Assembly (NCBI GenBank): GCA_017860985.1
Contig: JAGFXG010000054.1
Coordinates: 1 to 7,273, forward strand
Origin: Deltaproteobacteria bacterium
Lineage (GTDB): Bacteria > Desulfobacterota > Syntrophia > Syntrophales > Smithellaceae
Length of the DNA: 7,273 nucleotides
Reading direction: 5' to 3'
Shown here one piece after another: positions 1-6,118 of this stretch; position 1 is the first letter of the stretch, and each line of letters starts with the position of its first letter. The notes beneath the pieces were generated by a model. That model ran no database searches and was not told where the DNA came from. It saw nothing but the letters and a program-made list of their open reading frames with translations. Position numbers and translations under genes: made by a program.

Positions 1-356
1 TCACACATCACCTGATTGCAAATTTCCGTGCCGGAGACAAGGCGTTAACCGCGGGTGAAATATCAAACCGACTGGAGATTCCGATCCGTTTTGTCAACGA
101 TATGCTCTCTGAACTGCTAGAAAGCAATGTCCTTGCGACAGCTGAGAGTGAAGAAGGCGCAGAGCCGGCATACCAGCCCGCGCTGGATCCGGACAGGCTG
201 ACCATCCAATATGTGGTGGAGGCAATGGAAAAACGCGGACAAAATACCATGCCGTTTATCCATGCCCCGGAATTTGACGCATTATCCGATTCTCTGGAGT
301 CGTTTGGAAGAACCATTCGCCAGCTACCGGAAAATATCCTGCTCAAGAAACTGTGA
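1..356 (+). CDS. YihY/BrkB-family membrane protein, C-terminal winged-helix part (5' end outside window)
   Basis: The reading frame is open from the window edge (first full codon at position 3) to TGA at 354-356, giving the last 117 residues. The part seen is soluble. It begins THHLIANFRAGDKALTAGEI and continues with a LEIPIRFVND...L.ELLESNVL pattern and then YQPALDPDRLTIQYVVEAM. This is the pattern of the winged-helix-like tail of YihY/UPF0761 (BrkB-like) proteins: 'LTA.EI...L.IP.R.V...L..L...', then 'Y.PA.d...lTi..V..a'. The family's multi-spanning membrane part would lie upstream, outside the window. An internal ATG at 102 is not taken as a start because the homologous pattern begins well before it. 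The precise function of the family is not settled; it is an inner-membrane protein and the old 'ribonuclease BN' label is considered wrong. A CNNM/CBS gene follows 75 bases later on the same strand, possibly co-transcribed. Confidence 0.8.
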   Translation, partial: THHLIANFRAGDKALTAGEISNRLEIPIRFVNDMLSELLESNVLATAESEEGAEPAYQPALDPDRLTIQYVVEAMEKRGQNTMPFIHAPEFDALSDSLESFGRTIRQLPENILLKKL

Positions 357-431
357 CGGCTGTGCGTCATGTTTTGATCAGGAATACGAAAATAAGCGAA
401 CAGGTTTAAACATTTTTTTGGAGTAAATATT

Positions 432-1736
432 TTGGAAATACTTGTTATTGCTCTGTTACTTTTATTGAATGGCATTTTTGCTATGTATGAGATCGCTTTA
501 ATTTCCGCTCGCCGCTCCAGTCTGGAAGAAGAAGCAAAATCAGGCCGGTTGGGCGCCCAAGCCGCACTTGCCCTTCTGGCCGAGCCGGAAAAAGTTCTCT
601 CCGCTATCCAGGTGGGCATCACACTCATCGGCATTGCTTCCGGTGCCTTTGCCGGGTTGGCTTTGGCGGAAGATGTGGCTCCCCTGCTGAAAAATGTTGG
701 CTGGCTGGCACCGCATGCCCATACGCTTTCCGTCGTCATCGTCGTTGGTGTCATTACCTATCTTTCATTGATTATCGGCGAATTGGTGCCGAAAACCATT
801 GCACTCAATAATGCCGAAGCGATTGCCATCTTTCTTTCCCCTGCTATGAAAGTGTTCGGCTCGGTCACTTATCCTGTGGTGTGGATTTTAAGTATTTCCA
901 CAAAAATCGTTCTGAAATTGTTTGGCGTTCAAAATCGCAATGAAGCACTGGTCACGGAAGAAGAACTGCGCATGTTTTTGAAGAAAGGCTCAGAGCATGG
1001 CGTAATAGAAAAAGAAGAATCCGATATGATTAATGAAGTCATCCGCTTCGGCGATAAGCGTGCCGGCGCACTTATGGTACCCAGAGTTGATGTCGTCTGG
1101 ATCGATATTCATCAGACAAATGATGAAATATTGTCTGAAGTATTAAGTTCGCCTTATCCCCGCATGCCGGTATGTGAAGATGAGATCGACAATATCAAGG
1201 GTGTCGTGAACGTAAAGGAGGTGCTGGCTTACTATATTCAACATCAAACACTGCATCTGGAGGAACTTCTACGTGACCCCCTGTATATACCGGAACAGGC
1301 GCCCGCCCTTAAAGTGCTGGAGATGTTCCGGGAAACAAAAAAACACTTCGGCATTGTGATCAACGAATACGGATCCGTGGAAGGAATTATTACTCTCCAT
1401 GACCTGACCGAAAACATCATGGGTGATCTGCCTGCTCTGGGTGATGTTAATGATCCTGAAGTGTTTCAACGGGAAGACGGGTCCTACCTGATGGATGGTT
1501 CGATGAAAGTTGAAGACGTTGAGGATTTATTGAATGTCCCGTCTTTTTTTGATAGTGATGAGGAAAGACCGGGTGTCAATACGCTCGGCGGTCTGGCCAT
1601 GTATCAATTGAATCGCATTCCAGCCATCGGCGATAAATTTTCGGCAGGCGGTTATTTATTTGAAATTGTGGATATGGACAGCAACCGGGTCGATAAAGTA
1701 CTGGTTAAATCGGATACCTCCGAAACAGACAAATAA
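432..1736 (+). CDS. CNNM/CBS-domain/CorC_HlyC membrane protein (hemolysin-C/TlyC-type, probable divalent-cation transport)
   Basis: Complete 434-residue protein starting at TTG 432, with GGAG at 420-423 eight bases upstream. Residues 1-165 form a CNNM (DUF21) membrane domain with hydrophobic segments at about 1-25, 55-80, 98-118 and 130-165, including the family's conserved GELVPK at 116-121. A CBS pair follows at about 208-335, with MVPRVDVVWID at 215-225 and NEYGSVEGIITLHDLTENIM at 311-330. A CorC_HlyC domain occupies about 345-428 (YLMDGSMKVEDVEDLL, GVNTLGGLAM). The architecture and length are standard for the family. Members are inner-membrane proteins linked to Mg2+/Co2+ export or homeostasis; the name 'hemolysin' is historical. 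The actual ion cannot be read from the sequence. The gene follows the YihY-like gene on the same strand, and its stop lies 12 bases from the stop of the convergent phosphorylase gene, so any terminator must lie inside coding sequence. Confidence 0.93.
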   Translation: MEILVIALLLLLNGIFAMYEIALISARRSSLEEEAKSGRLGAQAALALLAEPEKVLSAIQVGITLIGIASGAFAGLALAEDVAPLLKNVGWLAPHAHTLSVVIVVGVITYLSLIIGELVPKTIALNNAEAIAIFLSPAMKVFGSVTYPVVWILSISTKIVLKLFGVQNRNEALVTEEELRMFLKKGSEHGVIEKEESDMINEVIRFGDKRAGALMVPRVDVVWIDIHQTNDEILSEVLSSPYPRMPVCEDEIDNIKGVVNVKEVLAYYIQHQTLHLEELLRDPLYIPEQAPALKVLEMFRETKKHFGIVINEYGSVEGIITLHDLTENIMGDLPALGDVNDPEVFQREDGSYLMDGSMKVEDVEDLLNVPSFFDSDEERPGVNTLGGLAMYQLNRIPAIGDKFSAGGYLFEIVDMDSNRVDKVLVKSDTSETDK

Positions 1737-1748
1737 TCTCCTCGATGT

Positions 1749-2465
1749 TCAGCGCTGCGACATCCCTTCGACATACCTTTCCAGAAGCCTCATCATCATA
1801 TCCGCGTTTTTACGTGTTCCGGTGATGATTTCCTCAATGCTCAGCGGTTTTTCCAGCAGACCGTTGCCGTAATTGTCGATCGAACAGGCCGACGCGTAAG
1901 GCAGGCCCATTTCCAGTGCGATGACGGCTTCATTAGCCATGGTCATGCCAACGATATCGGCATAGTTTGCCATCATCCGGATTTCCGCTTTTGTTTCCAG
2001 ACGCGGGCCCATAACCTGCCAGTAGGTTCCTGTTTCCACAACGTCCAGTTTGCTGTCACGGGCCGCCGTAATCAGTTTCTGTCGAACGGATTCATTTAAA
2101 GACGGTGTAATATGCGAGGTTTTATTCTGGTGAATGGTAGGGGTGGCCATGAGCGTGATAAAATCGTCGGGAATGACGATCATGCCCGGATACAGGTTCT
2201 TCTTTAGCGATCCGGTTGAGTTGATGCCGATCACCTCGGCGACGCCCAGGTCTTTCAGCGCCTGAAGGTTTGCATGATAATTGATCCTGTGCGGCAGGAT
2301 ATATTCGGCGGGATCGTTGCCGTGACGCATGATAAAGATGATATGATCGGTTACCATCAAAAGCACTTCCCCGTATTGATTACGGATGCTCTCCCGCTGC
2401 CCTTTCTGGAGAAGCTCGCTTCTTTCCATCATAATTGTTCCTGCCAATACACCCAGTGGTCCCAT
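1749..2465 (-). CDS. MTAP-family purine nucleoside phosphorylase
   Basis: About 238 residues. Hallmarks of the PNP_UDP_1 superfamily, MTAP branch, numbered from the outer ATG: GVLAGT at 6-11 (phosphate loop, usually GIIGGS/T), RHG 48-50, PHRINYHAN 59-67, STGSL 84-88, GPRLETKAEIR 154-164, GMTMANEA 174-181 and SIDNY 196-200. These enzymes split purine nucleosides, or 5'-methylthioadenosine, with phosphate to free base and sugar-1-phosphate in cytosolic salvage. Asp198 sits where family members bind the purine, but the second Asp of the usual TDYD motif seems absent, so I do not assign the substrate. The protein is shorter than typical MTAP (about 270-290 residues), mainly at the C terminus. Two ATGs are adjacent (2468 and 2465). 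AGGAGG at 2471-2476 lies 2 bases from the first and 5 from the second, so 2465 is preferred. Divergent from thioredoxin; a good promoter lies at 2489-2517. Confidence 0.88.
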   Translation of the reverse strand: MGPLGVLAGTIMMERSELLQKGQRESIRNQYGEVLLMVTDHIIFIMRHGNDPAEYILPHRINYHANLQALKDLGVAEVIGINSTGSLKKNLYPGMIVIPDDFITLMATPTIHQNKTSHITPSLNESVRQKLITAARDSKLDVVETGTYWQVMGPRLETKAEIRMMANYADIVGMTMANEAVIALEMGLPYASACSIDNYGNGLLEKPLSIEEIITGTRKNADMMMRLLERYVEGMSQR

Positions 2466-2488
2466 CATGCCCTCCTTATGTATGCTGA

Positions 2489-2517
2489 TTCATAGCAGAT
2501 AAAGCCTGTACAGTCAA
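2489..2517 (-). promoter_or_regulatory. Probable sigma-70 promoter of the phosphorylase gene
   Basis: On the minus strand, TTGACT (2517-2512) is followed by a 17-base spacer and TATGAA (2494-2489). TGC just before the -10 gives an extended -10 (TGN). The -10 lies about 20 bases upstream of the gene's AGGAGG ribosome binding site, leaving a short leader. Spacing and both boxes fit well. Assignment is by eye from consensus only. Confidence 0.6.
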
Positions 2518-2536
2518 AAAATGATATGGATTGGAC

Positions 2537-2563
2537 AAAAAGTCAAATAGCATTTGACTTTTT
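2537..2563. repeat. Perfect 12-bp inverted repeat in the divergent control region (possible operator)
   Basis: AAAAAGTCAAAT (2537-2548) and ATTTGACTTTTT (2552-2563) are perfect inverted copies around a 3-base centre, AGC. The right arm contains TTGACT, which doubles as the -35 of the thioredoxin promoter, and the left arm contains the same hexamer on the other strand. A third AGTCAAA box lies at 2512-2518, at the -35 of the phosphorylase promoter. A protein-binding dyad controlling both genes is a reasonable reading. As RNA it would form an AT-rich hairpin followed by a run of U on the plus strand, so it could also act as a terminator. However, no plus-strand gene ends nearby upstream, which makes that less natural. 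Confidence 0.6.
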
Positions 2564-2583
2564 TTGCTTCGCTATGCCATATA
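2554..2583 (+). promoter_or_regulatory. trxA: Possible promoter of thioredoxin gene
   Basis: TTGACT (2554-2559) is followed by an 18-base spacer and CATATA (2578-2583), preceded by TGC as an extended -10. The -10 matches the consensus only partly, so the extended element would matter. The -35 lies inside the right arm of the perfect inverted repeat, so a protein bound there would block this promoter. Transcription would start near 2590, a short distance upstream of the AGGAGG at 2598-2603, which would leave a very short leader. Confidence 0.4.
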
Positions 2584-2597
2584 GACGAAAATGCAAC

Positions 2598-2603
2598 AGG
2601 AGG
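2598..2603 (+). promoter_or_regulatory. Ribosome binding site that fixes the thioredoxin start
   Basis: AGGAGG lies nine bases before ATG 2613. It settles the start against the upstream in-frame ATG at 2526. Confidence 0.85.
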
Positions 2604-2612
2604 AAGTCAGTC

Positions 2613-2942
2613 ATGAGCACCCAATTTCTGGGAGTGGCCACGGATGATAATTTCGATGGAGAAGTTCTGAAAAGCGACAGGCCGGTGCTCATCGATTTCT
2701 GGGCACCCTGGTGCGGGCCATGTAAAGCCATCGGTCCCATTGTGGAAGAGATTGCCGTTCAATATCAGGACAAAATTAAGGTCATGAAACTGAACGTTGA
2801 CGACGCTCAAAAAGCGGCGACTACCTATGGAGTTCGCAGCATTCCGACCCTGATGATGTTTAAGGGCGGGAAAGTGTTGGACACCATGATCGGTCTTGTG
2901 CCGAAAGAGAAGCTTGAAGAGTTTGTTAAGAAAAGCCTGTGA
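2613..2942 (+). CDS. trxA: Thioredoxin
   Basis: 109 residues, the usual size of a bacterial thioredoxin, and complete. WCGPC at 33-37 carries the redox cysteines (34 and 37), Asp28 in LIDFW is the buried family Asp, and SIPT at 76-79 holds the cis-proline (Pro78). Terminal GLVPKEKLEEF fits the last strand and helix. It would reduce protein disulfides in the cytoplasm using thioredoxin reductase, whose gene is not in the window. The frame stays open upstream to an ATG at 2526. That start is rejected because it would add 29 unrelated residues encoded across the inverted repeat and promoter, whereas ATG 2613 has AGGAGG at 2598-2603 nine bases before it. No signal peptide is present. bamD follows about 70 bases downstream on the same strand. 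Confidence 0.96.
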   Translation: MSTQFLGVATDDNFDGEVLKSDRPVLIDFWAPWCGPCKAIGPIVEEIAVQYQDKIKVMKLNVDDAQKAATTYGVRSIPTLMMFKGGKVLDTMIGLVPKEKLEEFVKKSL

Positions 2943-2980
2943 TATTTATCTTACGGACGAAACAGGGATAACGTTACCTT

Positions 2981-3004
2981 TAATATTTATTGTAATATTT
3001 ATTG
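2981..3004 (+). repeat. Perfect tandem duplication of a 12-base AT-rich unit upstream of bamD
   Basis: TAATATTTATTG occurs twice head to tail (2981-2992 and 2993-3004), ending seven bases before ATG 3011. It fills the space where a ribosome binding site or promoter would be expected. The second copy ends in an in-frame TTG (3002) that could be mistaken for a start codon. It may be replication slippage or an A/T-rich translation enhancer. Confidence 0.85.
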
Positions 3005-3010
3005 TCGGGA

Positions 3011-3931
3011 ATGCCAGTGAAACTAAAAAATGTAAGCATTGTTTTGGCCTTTCTACTGATCTGCAGCGGTTGCTCGTTTAATTTAGACATGATCAACAAG
3101 GACAACATTATGTCTTTTTTCACGAGGAGCCAACCGGTCAGAAATACCCCGGAAGCTCTTTATTCAAGAGGCACCTCGGAGTATCAGAACGGCAACTATA
3201 AGAAGGCGCAGTCATTCTATACCCGCCTCAAAGAAGAATATCCATTGCATGAACTCTCCGTTTTGGCCACACTGGGCATTGCGGACTCTTATTTCAGCAG
3301 AAAAGAATACGCGGATGCTCAAACAGCCTACCGCGATTTTACAACATTTTATCCGACCAATGAAAACGTCCCCTATGCCCTCTATCAACTGGGAATGTGT
3401 CACTTCATGGAAATCGAAGCGGTTGACCGGGACCAGACGGAACTGATCAATGCCAGAAGAGAATTCGAGAAACTGGTTGCCCGTTTTCCGCAAAGCAAGT
3501 TTTCCATCCTGGCTGAAAAAAAGATCCGGGAATGCAAAACAAAGATGGCCGAGCATGAATTTTATATAGGCAATTTCTATTATAAACAGAAAAAATATGC
3601 GGCTGCACTGCAGCGGTTTGAAGTCATCGCCCGCGAATATCCCGGCGTCGGCCTGGATTTAAAAGTTGAATCATACATTGAGGAAACGAAAAAGCGTCTT
3701 GAGGCTGAAGAAAAATCAAAACAGCTCAAAGAAGAAAAGGCCAGGGCAAAAGCAGAAGCCAAAGAAAAAGCCGGGGCGAATGCAGAAGTAAAAGTGCAGG
3801 ACAAGGCTGAAGCCGGTGAGAAAGAAAAAGTCCAGACAGAAGGATCAGAAGCCAAAGCCAAAACAGAAGAAGCCGTAACGAAGTCCGACGCTGAAATTAA
3901 GGATGGATCCAAAGAAGCCGCCACTCCGTAA
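3011..3931 (+). CDS. bamD: BamD-type outer-membrane assembly lipoprotein with long charged C-terminal tail
   Basis: 306 residues from ATG 3011. A lipoprotein signal (KLKN, a hydrophobic stretch, then LLICSGC) puts the lipidated Cys at 21; the -3 residue is an unusual Cys. TPR-like repeats follow, with BamD hallmarks: ALYSRGTSEYQNGNYKKAQS at 49-68, YALYQLGMCHFMEIEAVDRD at 122-141, and AEHEFYIGNFYYKQKKYAAA at 180-199. BamD sits on the periplasmic face of the outer membrane and helps BamA fold beta-barrel proteins. Residues from about 230 to the end are a Lys/Glu/Ala-rich, probably helical or disordered extension, which makes the protein longer than E. coli BamD (245 residues). The start is uncertain. 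TTG 3002 lies in a repeat and lacks a ribosome binding site. ATG 3011 also lacks a usable one. GTG 3017 has a weak GGGA six bases before it and gives MKLKN, an equally good signal peptide. Confidence 0.9.
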   Translation: MPVKLKNVSIVLAFLLICSGCSFNLDMINKDNIMSFFTRSQPVRNTPEALYSRGTSEYQNGNYKKAQSFYTRLKEEYPLHELSVLATLGIADSYFSRKEYADAQTAYRDFTTFYPTNENVPYALYQLGMCHFMEIEAVDRDQTELINARREFEKLVARFPQSKFSILAEKKIRECKTKMAEHEFYIGNFYYKQKKYAAALQRFEVIAREYPGVGLDLKVESYIEETKKRLEAEEKSKQLKEEKARAKAEAKEKAGANAEVKVQDKAEAGEKEKVQTEGSEAKAKTEEAVTKSDAEIKDGSKEAATP

Positions 3932-3954
3932 GCCATTCCCGTTTTTTTCATTTT

Positions 3955-3980
3955 GCTGCCGGCTGATCTCTACAGGCAGC
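3955..3980. other. Hairpin between convergent bamD and the kinase gene, possible transcription stop
   Basis: GCTGCC (3955-3960) and GGCAGC (3975-3980) form a six-bp G/C-rich stem with a 14-base loop, between two genes that end facing each other (stops at 3931 and 4011). A run of seven T precedes the stem on the plus strand, and no T run follows it on either strand, so it is not a classical intrinsic terminator. It may still mark the end of transcripts. Confidence 0.25.
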
Positions 3981-4010
3981 GAGGGTATTCCGGAAACACA
4001 AGACCCTGTT

Positions 4011-5585
4011 CTACAATTCGGCCATTTTGATCGTGCGGATAATGTTCCGGCGAAATGATTCCGGATTGGCCGTCGTGTCAACTTTAAAGCAGCTATCGCC
4101 GGAAATCTCTTTTATGTCTTCATACTGATTTTTCTGCTCCTGCAGGATTTCCCAGCGGCCGTCGGACGGATTGTCTTTGTCCAGTTTTCTTTTTTCCAGG
4201 CGTATTTTCACGACATCATCCGGGCAGATGCATTCAATGATATAAAAAGACACTTGAAGCCTTTCGGCAAGGTTGACGGCCAGTGCTCGATCAGAGCGGT
4301 TTTTAAAAGACGCATCGATAATGACCGGTTTTCCCTGCTGTATTTTTGCGGCAGCCAGTTCGATGGCTTTTTCGTAGGTCTTTTGTGAAACATCGCGGGC
4401 ATAGATCCCCTGGCCGAAAGATTCCTGATGCTTTTCGGCCGGATTGATATTAAGCATTTCCTTGCGCAGAATGTCTGTACGAATCACATCCGCACCGAGT
4501 CGCGCCGCGAGCTTCTGTGCCTGGTAACTTTTGCCTGAACCGATCAGTCCCGCGGTGAGAATCAGGACTGGTTTTTCCAGACGAGCCGCATACGTGTAGG
4601 CGAGGTCAAAATATTTGGATGCAGTTTCCTTTATTTCAGCGCGCTCGATTTCCAGTATATCTTTCTGGTCAAGACGAAAACTGATGACTTTTCCGCGGAC
4701 GTAGGCATAGTAGCATCGATAAAAATTCAAAAGGGCCTGTAAATCCGCATCATCAGAATATTTCAGATATGCCTGCACAAAATCTTCAGCCTGACGGGTA
4801 TACCCGTTATAATCCAGGTCCATGGTCAGAAAGGCAACTTCCGCCGCCACATCACCAAACCGGAAGCGCTCATTGAACTCTATGCAGTCAAAAATAATAA
4901 TATCATCTGCTACGCAAATGTGTTCCAGATGCAAATCGCCGTGACAGTCCCGAATCCTATGCTGCGCAATTCTTTTCTCCAAAAGATCTTTGTTGGAGGC
5001 CAGAAATTTTTTCACATATTCCCTGATGAAGTGGAACTGATAGGCAGGGATGGTAACATCCACGTACTTTTCGGTTTGTTCAAAGTTTTCGTCGGTGTTG
5101 TGGCGGATGGTTTTGATGGATCCCATCCGGTCGATTTTGCCGCCTGTCTCGGCTGATCTGTGAAATCGAGCCACTTTTTCAGCGACGGCAGCCATAACTT
5201 CTTTATCGGCCTGATTTTGTGCCAGAAGGTTTTTGAGCATTTTGTCCAGCGGCAGCCTTTTCATCTGGACGGCATATTCGATGACTTGCCCGGTTCCGCC
5301 CAAAGACAGGTTGCCGCTGTTATCCTGCATGATCGGAACAACATCCAGGTAAATGCTCGGGGCAAGACGCCTGTTCAGACGAAGTTCTTCCTCGCAATAG
5401 AATTTTCTTTGTTCCAGTGTCGTGAAATCGAGAAATCCGAAATTGACGGTTTTTTTTACTTTGTAAACATAATCACCGGCAATGAAGACAAAAGAAATGT
5501 GCGTTTCGAATAACTCGACCGTTTGAGGTTTATACGGGTAAAAGTCCACCCTGGTCATGCTTTCAACGAGGCTGGAATGAATCAT
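4011..5585 (-). CDS. Fusion of aminoglycoside-phosphotransferase-like domain and P-loop kinase domain (COG2187/COG0645 type)
   Basis: 524 residues, cytosolic. Residues about 20-335 have the APH / protein-kinase-like fold. YVYKVKK at 39-45 offers the ATP-anchoring lysine, DCHGDLHLEHI at 213-223 is the catalytic loop (Asp217 the likely base), and IIFDCIEF at 230-237 supplies the metal-binding Asp233. Residues about 338-524 form a P-loop kinase: Walker A GLIGSGKS at 346-353, VIRTD at 368-371, and PVIIDASFKNR at 420-430. Both domains look catalytically intact. This fused arrangement is known in many bacteria as a 'bifunctional aminoglycoside phosphotransferase/ATP-binding protein', but the substrate is not established, so antibiotic resistance should not be assumed. 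Start at 5585 is backed by GGAG at 5592-5595, six bases away. A hairpin lies just upstream of it. Flanking genes (bamD, phasin-like) give no hint of function. Confidence 0.88.
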   Translation of the reverse strand: MIHSSLVESMTRVDFYPYKPQTVELFETHISFVFIAGDYVYKVKKTVNFGFLDFTTLEQRKFYCEEELRLNRRLAPSIYLDVVPIMQDNSGNLSLGGTGQVIEYAVQMKRLPLDKMLKNLLAQNQADKEVMAAVAEKVARFHRSAETGGKIDRMGSIKTIRHNTDENFEQTEKYVDVTIPAYQFHFIREYVKKFLASNKDLLEKRIAQHRIRDCHGDLHLEHICVADDIIIFDCIEFNERFRFGDVAAEVAFLTMDLDYNGYTRQAEDFVQAYLKYSDDADLQALLNFYRCYYAYVRGKVISFRLDQKDILEIERAEIKETASKYFDLAYTYAARLEKPVLILTAGLIGSGKSYQAQKLAARLGADVIRTDILRKEMLNINPAEKHQESFGQGIYARDVSQKTYEKAIELAAAKIQQGKPVIIDASFKNRSDRALAVNLAERLQVSFYIIECICPDDVVKIRLEKRKLDKDNPSDGRWEILQEQKNQYEDIKEISGDSCFKVDTTANPESFRRNIIRTIKMAEL

Positions 5586-5601
5586 GCACTTCTCCGTGAG
5601 T

Positions 5602-5630
5602 GACGGACAGCAATCAGGCAGCTGCCCGTC
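5602..5630 (-). promoter_or_regulatory. Stem-loop in the leader of the double-kinase gene
   Basis: Bases 5602-5611 pair with 5621-5630 (ten positions, nine pairs, one A/C mismatch on the plus strand) around a 9-base loop. In the minus-strand transcript the stem ends six bases before the GGAG ribosome binding site (5592-5595). No U run follows, so it is not an intrinsic terminator. It may affect translation or mRNA stability, or be the site of an unknown binding protein. A possible -35 (TTGACC, 5679-5674) and -10-like GATAAT lie upstream on this strand, but not at ideal spacing. Confidence 0.45.
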
Positions 5631-5822
5631 GATAGTTGACAGAATCTTTAAGGAATCATCCGGAAATTATCAAGGTCAAATGTTGATTCGGCCTTTCCGT
5701 TCCCTTCCAGGATTGCTTTCAAGGATACAAAAATCTTTTGTCCGGGGTCTGTCCGATGTAAATACTGCAGCCGGCAGAGATCCGTTGCTGTAAAAATCGC
5801 AGATACATTTGAAAAAGACTGG

Positions 5823-6086
5823 TTATTTGGCTTCCTTGAAGAAATCTTCGACTTTTTTAAAATTTTCATCCACGGCGCTTTTCAGATCTTCACACCCTTT
5901 TTTGTAGGCTTCCATCCAGTCTGCAATCGCCTTTTTGCCTTCATCCGGAAATATTGGCGATTTTTCCCAGAATTTATTAACCATTCTTTCGGTTTGTTCC
6001 TGCAGTGCCTGCATGGCGCGGAAATTGTTGTCAAAGGCAGTTTTATTGAAAGCAACCATCTGCTTGGCGATTTGTTTCGGGTCCAT
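5823..6086 (-). CDS. Phasin-like small helical protein (downstream copy)
   Basis: 87 residues from ATG 6086, almost all predicted amphipathic helix: FNKTAFDNNFRAMQALQEQT, then a central IFPDEGKKAIADWMEAYKKG, then a second helix ending FKKVEDFFKEAK. The pattern resembles short phasin-family proteins, which coat polyhydroxyalkanoate granules and interact with the PHA synthase. No PHA gene is in the window, so the role is inferred. GGAGG (6092-6096) lies five bases before ATG 6086. A GTG at 6092 overlaps that site and is rejected. The chosen start also aligns exactly with its upstream paralogue, with which it is gapless and about half identical (42 of 87 by hand count). Only 32 bases separate them, so they are probably one transcript. 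Confidence 0.7.
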   Translation of the reverse strand: MDPKQIAKQMVAFNKTAFDNNFRAMQALQEQTERMVNKFWEKSPIFPDEGKKAIADWMEAYKKGCEDLKSAVDENFKKVEDFFKEAK

Positions 6087-6091
6087 TGCCA

Positions 6092-6096
6092 CCTCC
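6092..6096 (-). promoter_or_regulatory. Ribosome binding site deciding the start of the downstream phasin-like gene
   Basis: GGAGG on the minus strand, five bases before ATG 6086. The alternative GTG at 6092 begins inside this site, so the N terminus is MDPKQ, matching MEQKQ of the paralogue. Confidence 0.75.
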
Positions 6097-6118
6097 GTAA
6101 TGAAAAGGTTATGTTCGC

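Noticed and set aside
354..369. TGACG/CGTCA stem over the YihY stop codon, followed by TGTTTTG, as a terminator
   Set aside because: Only five pairs and a weak T run; could occur by chance, and the next gene is on the same strand.
8..754. Long minus-strand open frame (248 residues) opposite the YihY-like and CNNM genes
   Set aside because: Ser/Ala/Pro-rich low-quality translation, spans two well-supported plus-strand genes and their gap, no recognisable motif.
1744..1764. GATGT/ACATC inverted repeat at the convergent gene ends as a shared terminator
   Set aside because: Five-pair stem with an 11-base loop, no T run, lies mostly in coding sequence.
2526..2612. N-terminal extension of thioredoxin from ATG 2526
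   Set aside because: Would translate the inverted repeat and promoter, adds residues foreign to the family, and ATG 2613 has a strong ribosome binding site.
3580..3951. Minus-strand Ala/Ser/Phe-rich frame
   Set aside because: It is the mirror image of the Lys/Glu/Ala-rich tail of BamD; such bias routinely keeps the opposite strand open.
5160..5513. Plus-strand 117-residue frame
   Set aside because: Lies wholly antisense to the kinase-like gene with intact motifs; no family resemblance.
4011..5585. Antibiotic resistance gene on the strength of the APH-like domain
   Set aside because: The fused APH/P-loop family is a common chromosomal type with no established link to aminoglycosides, and no mobile context is present.
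5764..5786. CAGC-CGG / CCG-TT-GCTG hairpin downstream of the phasin-like pair as terminator
   Set aside because: Interrupted stem and no T run following on the minus strand; not convincing.
5648..5869. Minus-strand 73-residue frame between the kinase and phasin-like genes
   Set aside because: Overlaps the end of the phasin-like gene in another frame, no clear ribosome binding site and no recognisable motif. The 237-base gap is better read as leader and promoter space.
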